Assembly: GCA_021521415.1 (NCBI GenBank)
Contig: JAIQDT010000232.1
Span: 682,001-746,000, forward strand
Source of the DNA: Bidens hawaiensis
Taxonomy: Eukaryota; Streptophyta; Magnoliopsida; Asterales; Asteraceae
Direction: 5' to 3'
DNA length: 64,000 nucleotides
Part shown: positions 23,575-35,619 of the stretch, piece after piece
Layout of the letters: every line of letters begins with the position of its first letter
How positions within the stretch are numbered: position 1 is the first letter of the stretch
Translations under genes and position numbers: made by a program
The notes under the pieces: generated by a model
Databases searched by the model: none
What the model was told of the DNA's origin: nothing
The model's input: the letters and a program-made list of their open reading frames with translations, nothing else

Positions 23575-24165
23575 GTGTATTCGAACACGTGATGTAATCG
23601 AACATACTGTGTTTTGGAACACATGATGTATTCGAACCATACCTTGTAACCGAGTCCCCTAATGTATTTGAATGTTACGTTTGTATTCGAGTCCACTTTG
23701 TAATCGAATAAGTATGTGTATTCGAGTTCCTTTATGTATTCGAATATGCATATGTATTCGAGCTCTTATATGTATTCGAATTCCTCAGTGTAATCTAGCA
23801 TGTCCCTTGTATTCGAATCCACCGTATGTATGTGAGCCATAAGTAATCCATTATGTACATATATTCGAGTCACATTGTAATCAAATATGTGCATTGTATT
23901 CGAGCTATGCCAATGTATTCAATCATTTATATTGTAATCGATTCCAACATTGTAATCGAACATATGTACATATTTGAATCCTCCACGTACTCGAACCATT
24001 GTATTCGAGTTGCACGATGTATTCAAACGAGACATTGTATTCGGATATGGGCACTGTATGCGAGTCACCTTATTGTATTCGAATTTAGGCCATGTATTCG
24101 AATGAGGGTTTGTATTCGAGTTCATACTGTGTATTCTAACATGTTCGTTGTAATCGAATGACTTG
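23575..24165 (-). repeat. 18-bp degenerate array of TGTATTCGA-type motifs in the C LTR
   Basis: About 30 copies of TGTATTCGAA, TGTATTCGAG or TGTAATCGAA follow one another at 17-19-base steps, with variable linkers. They lie in the first half of the LTR (about 700-1300 nt from its start), the promoter-bearing U3 side. The open frames here come from the array. Confidence 0.9.
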
Positions 24166-25079
24166 CTGTTTTACGTCCCTTTTATCATCTTTATCATTAC
24201 GTCTCATGACCTTAGCACCCTGTTATGGTTTGGTATTAACCCATAAACGTTCTCGTATCCATTTTCGGCCAAGACCTAACCCGTTTATCCTTAAAGTTTG
24301 GACCTTTATGGGTTAAAACGTTCTTAGGATAGATCTAGGGTTTCCTTTATGAATCGTATATAGCCATGAGTTCGTTAAGTCCATTTTAACATCAAGTTTG
24401 CATTTTTATGATATATCTATACCCGATCTACTATAGTGTTAAGTTTTAGGGCAAATCGTTCATAAAAACGTAACCTTTAAATGTAAAGAACATACCTTTA
24501 TGCGTTTTTAGGCTACGGTTAGCTTCGTTTATGAACAATAATCTTGTATCTTGCTTGTATATTAAAAATCTATCAATGGGCCTTGGATCAAACCTCTTAG
24601 TCGCGGCCGTGAATGCGAGGTATATGTGTGTGTTTTGGAGTGTGTAGAGAATAAGAAAGATAGAAATGAGGGTTTTAGGGTTTTAGAGAGGTTTAAGGGA
24701 GTATTTATACTCTCTTAAGCCCATGGACCTAAGGCCCATCTCATCCCTTATTCCATCTTTCCCCACCCAAGTCCATACTCTTTATTATATTTAATCTTAA
24801 TTAAATATTAACTCACCTTTAACAAACATAAATTTCCTTTTTTTATTATTATAAATTTTAGGATGTTACAGAAGTATTGAAAGGTGACTTAATCAATATG
24901 ATCCCATGTTGAGATGTTTTCAGAAAAGAGAAAAAGATTTGAAATGATACAACTGAAATTTGATCTCATAATGCACTATTTGCTTTTATACTTAGAACTT
25001 TAATGATAAAACTGTTTGAAATATGCTTTAAGTCAAAAAAGTGTTGCATTTTACCTTGAATATGTCTGAATATGTTATT

Positions 25080-25965
25080 TCCAGCAAGGTTTGATGTTTT
25101 TGAACTTTCTAGCAAACTTAGTTATTTTGATTGGATGCTTAACTCATTCGAGAAAGCTTGATTCTTATATGTACTTAAGAGAATTATTCATATATTATCG
25201 AGCAAACTTTGACGATTTTATACTTTCGAGTAAACTTGGATGTTCAGAAAGTTGTTTTTATCAAGCACACTTGATGATTATATGATACATTTATGAATAT
25301 GCTTTACATGTCTGTTTCGAGTAAACTTGAATGTTTTAGTTGAAATTTGTATTTGTCTAGCATACTTCATAGTTTAAGGTTATTGAAATTACAAGGGTTT
25401 TGAAGTAAACTTTTTTTACCGAGCAAACTTCTTGCTTAGAGCACACTTGTCAATTGGTAACACATTCCAAGTGTTCTCCCAGCATACTTGTTAATTTCAC
25501 AAAATCTCAAGCAAACTTTTACTTTTCGGGTACACTTTATGTTTAGAGCACACTTGTATATCAAAGAATAACAAGTCCTCTCTAGCACACTTTGCACTCT
25601 TGAACTATTTTCGGGCATACTTTGTTTTGAAGTATATTTGAATGAATATTTGTTAACTTTTTTCTTTTTTATAAGTATAATCGAGTAAGGTTTGTAAAAC
25701 TCAGATAATCGAGCAAGGTTGACAATTAGAAATATCTCTAAGTTATTATTTTGGATTCTTTATGGATTCCGAGCAAGGTTGCCTATTTGATGAATTATAC
25801 TTGATTATTTGCCTTGTGATTTATTTCTCGAGCAATATTGTGTATTCGAGTAATCTTTGTTCATATTTTTCACTTAGCTTATTTTTAATTACTTTATAAT
25901 ATCTGAGCAAACTCTGGGACGATCAAGGTTTGAGTAATGTGTTTTAACGAGCAAGGTTTTTAAAA
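25080..25965 (+). repeat. Interspersed GAGCAAGGTTG / GAGCAAACTTG motif array in the E spacer
   Basis: About 24 copies of a degenerate motif occur: CAGCAAGGTTTG at 25082, CGAGCAAACTTTG at 25199, GAGCACACTTG at 25438 and 25544, CGAGCAAGGTTG at 25710 and 25770, and so on, 20-60 bases apart. The same motif recurs about 12 times in each of the E and F LTRs. No protein-coding signal is seen. The array ends about 460 bases before the extra ORF. Confidence 0.85.
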
Positions 25966-26411
25966 GGAAAAGATATTTTTACTAAGATACTTTTAGCAGT
26001 ATTCTCACACTAAAGGATAAAATTCTTTTAAAACACACTTTCAAAATGCAAAGAGTACACTATTTAACGGGGAGTTGGAAAAATTTTCATATTTCACGTT
26101 TTCCCTCTTCTCTTGCATTATTGCCCGATTGCTCTTCGCCAGAATCTGAATCCTTTTCTTAAATCCTTACCCAAATTTACCGGCCCACTAAATCTGACTC
26201 TGTAAGCTTCAATTGATAGTTTTTCGACACTCATAGTGCGAATTTAGGGCTTTAATTTCATCATCGCTAACATCTTTGTTTTCTGTGTATGTTATCAATT
26301 TTTCGAGGAACATGTTCTTAAAGAAAATATTTTATTTCTTCTTCAAATTATGACTTGTTACATGTCAAAGTTGTGAACTTTACGACAAATATTCACTTTG
26401 AATGTGTTTTT

Positions 26412-26427
26412 GGTTGTTTTTGTATAG
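26412..26427 (+). promoter_or_regulatory. Probable 3' splice acceptor before the extra ORF of E
   Basis: GGTTGTTTTTGTATAG ends in AG two bases before ATG 26430. Its position is equivalent to the acceptor of element D at 50202. It would let the extra ORF be expressed from a spliced RNA. Confidence 0.5.
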
Positions 26428-26429
26428 TT

Positions 26430-27181
26430 ATGGAGTACCCTTTCGAAAAGAAACACAATATGTGTGCACTATTCCAAGTCACGGATGATAACAGACCAGT
26501 TGAACTCATGATACATTGGATGCAGCGGTCAAATCTACGTTTCTCTTTGAACGAAAGCCCGGTTATCTACAGAAATCACCAACTTGATTTCTTGAAATAT
26601 GCTGAATTAATTGATGATGGACTCGGTAGGCACATTGAGGCTACCGTAGCGAGGCAAGATATAATCATTATTGAGCATCTGATCAGGGCAAGCTTTCAAT
26701 TGAATGATGCAGTAGAAGCCCCAATTCACTTTTCAAATGATTGTTTGTTGAGAATATTTCAAGAAACCATGGGCTATCAAGGAGATGTCCATGAGGGGCA
26801 ATTCAAAAAGGGCATGTTCCCAAATCTGTATAGATTTTTAATTCATCATATTGTACAGGGTTTTACACCCAGAAGGGTTCATGGACCCTGATGAGCAAGG
26901 ACATTGCAAATGCCACTGTGGTTGTCATTTACCCCCAACAATTTAATTTTTCAAGATTAATATATGAAGGTTTAGTTACCAATCGGAGAAAGGATGAGAA
27001 GGACAGATTTCTGGACTATCCACGTTGTTTGCAGTTTATTTTCAACAGGGTGATTCCTGAGCTACCAACCTTGGGAACAACTCATGCCTTACAAGATCCT
27101 AAGTTTTACAGAAGGATAGCAAGTTTGGCAGCAACTAGCAACTTTAACCGGAAATTGAATTTGATGTACTTCGGTGGTTGA
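26430..27181 (+). pseudogene. Extra ORF of element E, N-terminal conserved domain
   Basis: The start is ATG 26430 (MEYPFEKKHN), directly after a splice-acceptor-like site. The domain runs through FSLNESPVIYRNH, then MGYQGDVHEGQFKKGMFP and LYRFLIHHIVQGF. A frameshift near 26885 moves it to the next frame, where FNFSRLIYEGLV and DYPRCLQFIFNRVIPELP follow. The counterpart in element D has MGYSGPLGD, YNFAQMIFYEI and MYPRFLQMILNHVAPNLP at matching places, so both encode the same protein family. I recall such proteins as common and often misnamed in Asteraceae annotations. Function is unknown; an envelope-like or regulatory role is only a guess from its position after pol. Confidence 0.7.
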
Positions 27182-30100
27182 TAAATCATGATTTAGATAT
27201 TATGGTTGTTCCAGAATCATCTAGGGTGACTTCTGAGGAGGAAGAGAGTAAAGGTGAAGATGATTGAGAGCCTGAAGATGATGCTGATGATGGAGGTGAT
27301 GGTGATAATAATGATAATAATGATGATGGAGGAGGTGATCATGAGATTGTGGAGGAGATTATTGAAAGAAATGTGAGGGTCAGGGGGAGAATCTAAACCA
27401 ACCCATTCCTACATCACCTATCTCACCCCAAAACAGCCCTTAACCCAAAACCTATCACCACCCCAATACCAATACCAATACCATGAACCATACGTCCCAC
27501 CCCCACCAACATCACCACTAAACCAAACCCATTCTCAAACTCAAAGCCCAACCCAAACCCAAATCTTAAACCAATTTTGGATTATTTGACAGACACATGG
27601 ATGTTTTAATCAAGAATGTAAATTTGAAAAAGGAGAATGAGGAGCTGAAGAGTAGAAATGCTGAACTTGAATCCATGTTGACACAGGCTCAACAAAGAAT
27701 TTAAACCATGGTCACTAAGGTTGAGAAGATCTCAGGTGCACCAAAACAGGGGATAATTCACATGTTGCTACTGTGACTACTGATGTATTGAAATATTTAC
27801 TTGATGTTTATGGGAGTGATAATGAGGAGGTGAAGGATGTTGACGGCTATGAAACTGACGTGTCTGAGGAAGTGTTTCAATAATATGATGTAATTGATGT
27901 AGTGATGGAGAAGAATGTGGTTGACATGATAGAGAAGGAGGTTGAGAATGTGGTGGATAATGAAACTGTTGATAAAGATGTGACTGATGTTGATAATGTT
28001 TTGACTGAGCCCTTGGTAACTGAGGTTGTACTGACTGAATCACAAACTGATGTGATTATTGAAGATGGAAATGGTACTGAGGAGGTGGTAATATCTGGAG
28101 AGACTACAGTATTGACAAAAAAAACTGCTGAGGTAGATGAACATGAGGATGATGTGACTTCTGAGCTCAAGAAGGTGGATGAGGAGCTAGAATATTGATT
28201 TGTTGAAATTGAAAACTTTCCCGATGAACCAATAGTGGTGAGGGAAGTTGGTTTTGACTATGGGTAAGGAAAAAAGGAGGATGAAAGGGAAATCTGTTGC
28301 TGAAACTGAAGAACAATTACAGCCATTAGAATCAAACAAAGTTAAATCTAGTGATGAGGTGTTGATGATAGATGAAGGTGCTAAACAAGCTGCCAAGAGG
28401 CATGATGAGAAAGTAGGGGAATGGTTTAAAATAGAATTGATCACAAGATTCCTAACTGATAAAGAAATTGAAGTGCAGAGAATTCTATTAGAAGAGGCTG
28501 AATTAAAAAAGAAACTGACTGAAGAAAAGGGGGAGTTGGATCAAGAGGCGATTGAGGGGCTGCTAAGACTTCAACAAATTGAAAAAGTTGGCAAGTCTTT
28601 AGCCATTATCTTGTATAAATTCAAACAAGCCCCGGAAACACTTGAAACAAAATCACCTAAGCAAGCCACTGCTGAGCCTAAAAAAGAAAATGATGATAAG
28701 CAAGTGGTTACTGATGAATATGATGCTAAAACTATGATTCAAATATTGGGTGAAGAATGGCAACAACAGATTATAGACGATCTAGATAAGAGTCCAGAGA
28801 GTTGGGATCGTGGAGATGAGAATAAATTTGTGAAGAAATATCACAGGAAGAGGAAGAGGGATGAGAAAATTGGAAAATCAGATGAACCCATCCCAAAGAA
28901 AAAGGAAATTCCAATAATGGCTATACCTATTCAAAAAGTTAAGCCTGCTGATGCTGAAGATGAGCCCAAAGGAGTTAAAACCAAAAATTGATGCAATTGT
29001 TGATTTATCAGAAGCTGATGATGATGATGATGATAATGATGATGATATGGCTAATTCCCCACATGTGGATATGAGTGATGACCACAGGTAGAATATCCGA
29101 AACATGTTGAATGAAGCTAAAAAGGAAGATCAAAAATCATAAGTCTCCTGAAACATGGTTACAAGTTTGAAACAATGGCTCCTATGACTGATGAGGAATT
29201 GTAGGAACTAATTGATGGAGAAGTGAAGGATTCGAAGAAAAAGATGGAAAGGAAAAATAAGGATACTAAAAGATTTCTTGCATATATAAGACTTCATTGC
29301 TTTTCTAAAAAGCAACTGACCCATCTGAAGCTTGGAAAATGCCTACATTACAACAATTGAAATTACCAAGAAAGAGGAATTTGAAAGATTGAAGAAGAAG
29401 GGATTTGATAAGAAATATAAGATTGAAAAACTCTATAAAAAGTGTGGTGGCAAGTGCAGATACTTGATTGATCATGGAATGGAAATAAAAGATGTGGAGA
29501 AGATAAGTAAGAAGGAAGTTGAAGAAGAGTTCCAAAAGAATATCAATGAAAACTCAGTCTGAATCCAGCTCTAGAAAAAGAAAACCCAAATTAATGACAC
29601 TGGCAGAGAAAGAGAAGAGAGCATGGGAAATGAGCAAGTGAAGTTGTTTTAAAGGCTAATGGAGGCAAGAGGTGAAAGTGAGAAGATAAAAGAAGTTGAG
29701 CTTAAAAGAAAATCTGTCCTTGTATGAGTCCAAGAAAGCAAAATTCAACAAACAGAAAGAAAAATCAAAAAATTCTCAGACTCCTTCTCTTGTTGATGTG
29801 AAGGAAGAGCCTGTTAGGCCTGCTGAGCCATGGGAGGATGAAAATAAAATCAAAACCTTGAAAGGTTTGATATTGAGTAAAAGCATGGCTGAAGGGGTTT
29901 TTGATAATTTGGGAAAGGGGTAGTTAAAAGAACTATTCTATACAGAGAAGGAAGGGTGGGAGAAGTTGGAAGCAGAGGAAAGAAGATTACTACAAAATAT
30001 AGTGTGGACCTAGGGGTGAACCTATTACAAGTCAAAGACCTGTCACTATTGGTCCAACTGATGAGGAAGTGATGTGCATGATCACAACATTGGCCAAGGA

Positions 30101-30974
30101 AGGAGAAAATTATTTGAATCTAGTCATGCTGCCAAAGGAAAAGATTATTGACATGTTTGAAAAATATGGGCATGTGAGAAGGCCAATCATCAAAAAGAAA
30201 TACACTCAAAGGTCTTCCACTATAAGTGTCCCAATCCCAACCACCAGAGCCTCACAAGAAAGACAACAAAGGCAACCAACCGATGTGGACCTACCAAAGA
30301 GGATGTTCTTTGTTTCAAGAACCAAATATAAGAAAGTAATAATGAACAGTGGTGAATTGAAACATATTGTGTTTAAGGATGATTTTATGGACTTTATAAG
30401 GGAACAATTGGAGGAGATGGTAACCTTGAACTTATATGACTATCATGACAGACAGAGGTTTGCCAGACAACAACAAAATGAACTCTCTAAACATCTCAGA
30501 GATCAAGCAAGGAAACAGTTTCCTATGCTAAACAAGAAGAGGAAGTTGGAACTGTCTGTGTTTGAAAGGAAGAAAACGCAGAGGAGGATGTTGGACATTA
30601 GGCTTACTGAAGCATCTTGCAACAAGACGACTAAGTACCCCAATCCTCTGGTCAACTTAAAGGAGTGCTTGAGTATGAGACGACAGATGACCAGGCCAAA
30701 TCATGAAGTCCAAAAAAATGGAAGGATTACCAACATTGTACATGAACCAAGTAATCAATCCTTCATTCTTAGAAACTCGGATGGACTGGCCCTGGGCATC
30801 ATACAACACGAAACAGATCTTGAATTTCTTCATATGGAGGATTTTGAGGATATAATCAGATGGACTTTGTCTCCCCCCCAACATCCACGCCACAGGGAGT
30901 TATTCCTATTCAAGGAAAAAGCCGCAACTGTTAGATTGGATAGAAGAAGGAAAGCCTCAAGCTCTAGAAGATGA
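27182..30974 (+). pseudogene. Extra ORF of element E, long charged C-terminal region, broken
   Basis: The coding trace continues in fragments in several frames. An acidic stretch (EEEESKGEDD, then Asp/Asn-rich) lies at 27200-27350, a Pro/Gln/Thr-rich stretch at 27400-27590, and a coiled-coil-like piece (KKENEELKSRNAELESML) at 27610-27700. Further acidic pieces lie at 27902-28198, a Lys/Glu-rich coiled-coil piece at 28248-28991 (MTEEKGELDQEAIEG-type composition), and shorter Lys-rich pieces at 29332-29562 and 29696-29923. A 301-codon basic piece spans 30069-30974 and ends RRRKASSSRR before a stop at 30972-30974. Stops and shifts show decay. The overall build, a globular N-terminus and a long disordered charged tail, resembles that in D. 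No known domain is recognised. Confidence 0.55.
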
Positions 30975-31140
30975 AGATATACTTATAGTTTAGGCTTGAT
31001 TTGTAATGTCCTAGAGACATAATTCCAACTTATAATTTTTCATTATGTTATGTAATGTTGCTTTCTGAAAAATTTGATGTGTATTTTTTATAAACGTATG
31101 TAACCTAAGAGGTGTTTTGGTACAACTGAGGATCTTCCAA

Positions 31141-31153
31141 TATAGGGGGAGAT
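31141..31153 (+). other. Element E polypurine tract
   Basis: TATAGGGGGAGAT lies directly before the LTR start TGTTGGG. It is the purine-rich primer for plus-strand synthesis. Confidence 0.85.
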
Positions 31154-32258
31154 TGTTGGGATGAGAAAAGACCTAAGGAATATTGGAATCTTATCAATCT
31201 CCCTGAAAATGACTAAGTATGGAAACCGAGCAAACTCAGGCCTCGCAGCAAGCTTATACCAAGCCTAGCAAGGTATTTTGCTATCCCAGCATAGTTATCT
31301 TATGGAATTAATCTTAAGTGATAAAACGAGCAAGGTTCACTTTGTCTAGAAAGGTTGTTCTTCAAGTCAATCAATGATTGTTTCAAATCAAACTCTTGAC
31401 TAAACCAACCTAAAACCAAGTCCTTTGGAGAATCTAGCAAGGTTTATTTATAATAAACAGTGGTCCCAGCAAGCTTGAAGGAAGTTGATAAATAAATTAC
31501 TTAAGGGCTTCTAACGAGCAAGGTTCAACTCAGAGCAAGCTACAGTGTTACCAGGACACTTGGGTGTGTTTAAATAAGTTAAGTTAACAAAAGGTTGAAG
31601 GAATCTCTGAAGAACAAGTTTGCTCGTAGGACCTTATCAAGCAAAGTTTGATATGGTCAAGAGGATTGAAGTCTACTAGATGAATATTTTCTAAGAAAAA
31701 TATTCTAAGTAAAGCTTACCCGGAGAACTATTCCCCAGCACACTTGAAGGTTACCTGGTCTGCTCGCTAAAGACAAGAACTGCAAAGCTTGCTCGAAGAC
31801 CTGTTTACAATTAGAATCATTTGTAATACGTTTTGAATATGTTTCAATCATTAGGGTTTCTAGAAGGAATGTCAGTTGTCAGGGCAGCCCATAAAAGAAA
31901 TATTTTAGGACACGCTTATGACACCTCTCTGCACACCTGAACAACAGACTGAGCGAATATTGTGATTTGACGGTTGTCTACATCCTGTACGAAAAGCTAC
32001 CAAAAATCCAAACATTCCACCTAGAAAACTTAATTGATTTTCATTGTATCCTTCACAATATATATGAAAATCTTTTTAGTTACATTGTGTGTGTTACTTT
32101 TCTGTCTGTTGAGCAACACTAAGGGTATTATTGATTCCCCCTTTAATATTCTTTTGTTCTTTTCACAAAATAGTATGTCGTAGCCTTCTTGTCAACACGT
32201 GAGTGTGGGTTACGACCGTGAGCAATTGAGTTATTGAGTGAACTATACGGGACCGACA
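31154..32258 (+). repeat. Element E 3' LTR
   Basis: It starts TGTTGGGATGAG and ends GGACCGACA, 1105 bp. It is the same family as 42082-43207 but clearly diverged. About a dozen GAGCAAGGTT-type motifs fill its first 650 bases. Confidence 0.85.
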
Positions 32259-32429
32259 TAAACTAAATCATATGTTGTGTATTTAGGGTTCAAATGACTA
32301 AAGAACATATGGAAGAATACCTTAGAAACCAGAGACATGCGGTGATATGGGCAGAATACGTATTTCGGCATGTCAGCAACCCGAGTTTAAAGGAACAAAA
32401 AAAAGTAACTTTTAAAGTCGAAATAATAA

Positions 32430-33215
32430 AAAAGAAAAAAAAAACTCACCATTTATGAAGATGGAGCTTCCTCACAACCTTGGTCTTCTCAAGCGCAATC
32501 GTAATGAAATTCCCATTCATGAAGAAAAAAAATGTATTAAAATTGGTAGAAGAATTCTTTAAACAAACCTTATATATTAGAATTTTAATTAAGAATTATA
32601 CCTTTTAGAATTAGCAGCTCCAACTGCAGCACCGTTTACAGGGCTGATGGTCAAGTCAGTGTTGTCTTAACAAACGAACACGAGCACAAACACGTTTAGT
32701 TTGTTAATAAACAAATACCACATTTATTTTCTTAACAAATAAACGCAAACAAGAAAATCCATTTGTTTAAGTGTTTATGTTAGTTCATGTGTTTAGTTAA
32801 AGTTCAAATGAACACATCCATTTTCTTAATCAACGAATAAAAACAATGGTTAATGTCTTTTCTTTACAAGAAAAAATGAAACTCCAACAAAAACAAAGAA
32901 TGCACACATGATTTTGCACCATCTACCAACAAGCAATTGTTTAAAACAAAAGTTGGGCAATTATTGTATTGCTCTCATTGCAACTGGAAAAGCATCTTTT
33001 ATAACACTTAGGGATGACAAAAATCGTGAAGCTTCAGCGGGCCTACCACCTGTTATTGGGTCGGTTATAAGAAGTTTTCCATGCTAATGACCCTGAAGTT
33101 CTCTACAAAGTTCAACTGATAACCCTTCACTTTCAACAACTTCTAAAGCAGCAGAAACAGCTTCCTTTCAGCTAACCGAGGGGCTGGACCCTCCCTAACC
33201 ACAATATAGTAAAGT
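32430..33215 (-). pseudogene. Exon-like fragments of an unidentified host gene
   Basis: On the minus strand, 33000-33215 reads RLAERK and, after a one-base shift, VVESEGLSVELCRELQGH, then a stop, then TDPITGGRPAEASRFLSSL, ending near MRAIQ. Closer to 32620 is DLTISPVNGAAVGAANSK before a GT, and at 32450-32540 ITIALEKTKVVRKLHLHK followed by GTGAGT, a good splice donor. The first block resembles a conserved stretch of a large plant trafficking-type protein (Sec39/MIP2-like is my weak guess). The shift and stop show it is dead. The pieces may come from different genes. Confidence 0.35.
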
Positions 33216-34690
33216 CCAATTCAACTTTTTGACAAGTAAACATTTCTAGAAACGCAGGTGTATTATTTTGACTCGCAACCAAAACGAATTATCCTATTAG
33301 ATCAAAATATGCCCTGCTGATTAATTAATGACCAGAATATAATATGTTATGTAGGCCAGACTGAACTTAAAATGAACAAAACCTCAACATCCAAAAGGGA
33401 AATGCAAAATGACGGAACCAAGATGACAATTGTTTAAAAAGACACATTTTAGCCAGAGTCTAAATCTTCATTTAATGACCATTTATGGCCCGAATTAAAA
33501 TTACTATTTCAAAAGACCAGTTGCAGCCCAAACCCATAACAACTAAACTTGTTCGAGCCGGTTACGTTGCTTGACTTTGTCATCCATCAAAGTATAAATT
33601 TCAATCAACATAAAATATTTTTTAATCAAATTATGAATGCAATTTCTTACGTGTCACAGTATCTTTGGGAGCATTGATAAAGTCAGGTTAAAAAAAGCAT
33701 TAGGTCTCGAGTCATTAGATAAGCAATGACACCAACCAATTTCAATGAAGTTAGATTAAACACATTAATAACAAGCCATTGCTAAAAAAATAATATTCCA
33801 ATGAAAAGGGGCGTACGCTATACAAAAGTCATATGCGAATCCTTCTTTTTGAGCTTGTGATTGGGGTTGTTGAGTTAGATACTCATCTGTGGAAAAAAAG
33901 AGCATAAACCAAAAAATAGATTGATAGAGTCAAAATCAAAAACTTCCATACGTAATTTTCATGTCATATATCTGGAGTACGATTATTCTCTCATATGAAA
34001 CCCTAAAAAAAATACTCAGTTCAAGCTATTTAAGTTTTCATGTATACCAAACCCTAAAATAGCAAACTAAAAACACAAGTCTAGCAAAAATTATACTAAC
34101 ATGAACACAAAAATCCCTCGATTCGAAGAGAAATTTAACAAATAAATTTCAAAATCAAGTCAACAAGTCTAGAGTGAAGCAAGAGGTATTCATCAAATCG
34201 GTGTCAATCCGTACAAATCGTGAAAGAGAGTGTGATGTTTTGAATTTTGAATTGGTAGAAGAAGAACATGCCAAACCCCTAGCTCTGGTTCTGGTTCTGT
34301 GTGAATTTGGGAGACGAATATGAAGACTCATGCGTTTGATTTTGATTTCACTATGAAATTTGTAGATCAACAACAACGCATCTCTAACTGTTTGTTCTGA
34401 AATCTGACTTTAGGGTTCGTGAGAGAGAATGTGTGTTTATGTTTTGAATTTTGAAATGTGGGATGAAAGAATGGAAAAGGTGTGGAGTCAGAAGATGAAA
34501 GAATCATTGTGCAAAAATGCTATTGGGCAGGAATTCAAAATTTTAAAGCTTGATAATTTTCGATGTATCAAGAATTATACATTTAGCTTCTATGATTGTA
34601 AAACTTTTATTTTTAAGTGATTTATGAAAAAAACTATTTTGTCCTTCCTATATGTATTATAATATAGTGTGTATATATACATGTGTGTGT
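33216..34690. other. No gene seen
   Basis: AT-rich sequence. Two similar phrases around 34215 and 34415 (GAGAGAGTGTGATGTTTTGAA and relatives) hint at a small old duplication. Open frames are short and without recognisable content. Confidence 0.5.
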
Positions 34691-35358
34691 GGGTAGGATC
34701 TAGAGAGAACTCTTAAAAAAAAATTAGAGAACTAGTAAACAATTATTTTTAACTATTTAAAAAAAATATATTTTTTGATTTTTTTTCTTTCCTTTTTCTA
34801 ATAAGATGAAATTGTTTTATTGCATATAATACAACACTTGTCGGTGTAGTGCATATGTGCACTAATGTCTATTGCATATATAAAATAGTGTTTTATTGCA
34901 TATAATATAACACATTTCATTATACAATACGCACTATTGAATATATGCAAATACAACACTAATAATTGTATGCAATAAACACTATCGCATATATGAATAC
35001 AACACTAATACACATATGTACTATATCGATTTTTTTTATTTTTGTATATAATATAACACTATTGCACATATACAATACAAACAATTGCATATATGATAGT
35101 CAACACTATTGCACATATAAAAATACACACTAGTGTACATATGCATTAAGAAAAAATCGATGTATTGCATATATGCATTACAACGAGTTCTTTTTAAATT
35201 GTTTTTTATTTATTTATTTTTGTGGTGAAGAATTATAACATATAAGAAGGTTGAAAGAAAATAAATTTAAAAATATTTTTTAAAATTAAATTAAAAATAT
35301 TTTATTATTAGTTCTCTAGTTTTCTCTCTAAGGAGGAGTTCTCTCTTGATGCTTTCCC
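34691..35358. mobile_element. Small inverted-repeat element (MITE-like)
   Basis: The left end reads GGGTAGGATCTAGAGAGAAC and the complement of the right end GGGAAAGCATCAAGAGAGAA. A second inner pair (TTAGAGAACTAGTAA / TTATTAGTTCTCTAG) supports the terminal inverted repeats. The 670-bp interior has no ORF and repeats ATTGCATATA and CAACACTA many times. No clear target duplication is visible because both flanks are simple repeats. Confidence 0.65.
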
Positions 35359-35375
35359 TATATATATATATATAC

Positions 35376-35455
35376 TAGATTTAGAGAAGAGCCATGCTAT
35401 GAAGTTAGGTTGAAAAACATTAGAGAAGAGCCATGCTACGGAGTTAGGGTTTAAG
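35376..35455 (+). repeat. Two direct copies of a 29-bp unit
   Basis: TTAGAGAAGAGCCATGCTA followed by [TC]G[AG]AGTTAGG occurs at about 35380 and 35419, with a short spacer. No function is evident. Confidence 0.75.
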
Positions 35456-35619
35456 GAGAGTAGCACAGTTTAGATCGTGCAAAAACGGTTCATTTAAGAA
35501 TGCTTCAATTTCACTCGTGTCAAAACGATTCCTTTTTCTAAATTTTAATTTTGTTCGGGTCGAAACTGGCTTTGACCATTAGGCTCTTGTTAAATAGAGT
35601 TGTAACATAATAAGTTAAT

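Larger units (their letters stand above)
18734..24870 (-). mobile_element. Element C: minus-strand Ty3/gypsy retrotransposon, cut by element A
   Basis: From right to left it has a 5' LTR (22299-24870), primer site, gag, protease, RT and RNase H. RNase H ends at 18734 where the A LTR begins, so integrase and the 3' LTR should lie left of the window beyond A. pol keeps one frame from RT into RNase H with a few stops, so C is better preserved than B in coding sequence. Confidence 0.88.
22299..24870 (-). repeat. Element C 5' LTR
   Basis: On the minus strand it starts TGTAACATCC (24870) and ends GGCCTTACA (22299), 2572 bp. The right boundary is inferred from the TG...CA termini and the primer site, because the second LTR is outside the window. 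The predicted right target duplication is 24871-24875 (GAAGT). Confidence 0.8.
24871..32258 (+). mobile_element. Element E: 3' half of a plus-strand copia-type element with an extra ORF
   Basis: The 3' LTR at 31154-32258 belongs to the same family as the 5' LTR of element F (42082-43207). Upstream are a polypurine tract, a 4.5-kb broken extra ORF and a motif-rich spacer. No gag or pol of E is in the window. Element C ends at 24870, so C probably inserted into the spacer of E and the front of E lies left of the window. That link is inference, supported by the motif shared between the spacer and the LTR. The expected 3' target duplication is TAAAC at 32259-32263. Confidence 0.75.

Noticed and set aside
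23853..24161. Open frames on both strands in LTR C
   Set aside because: They come from the 18-base motif array, which lacks stops in some frames.
27777..28170. Minus-strand Ser/Thr- and Gln/His-rich frames
   Set aside because: They are antisense to acidic Asp/Glu codons of the E extra ORF.
34155..34620. Small frames on both strands
   Set aside because: No family resemblance, no start context, AT-rich DNA.
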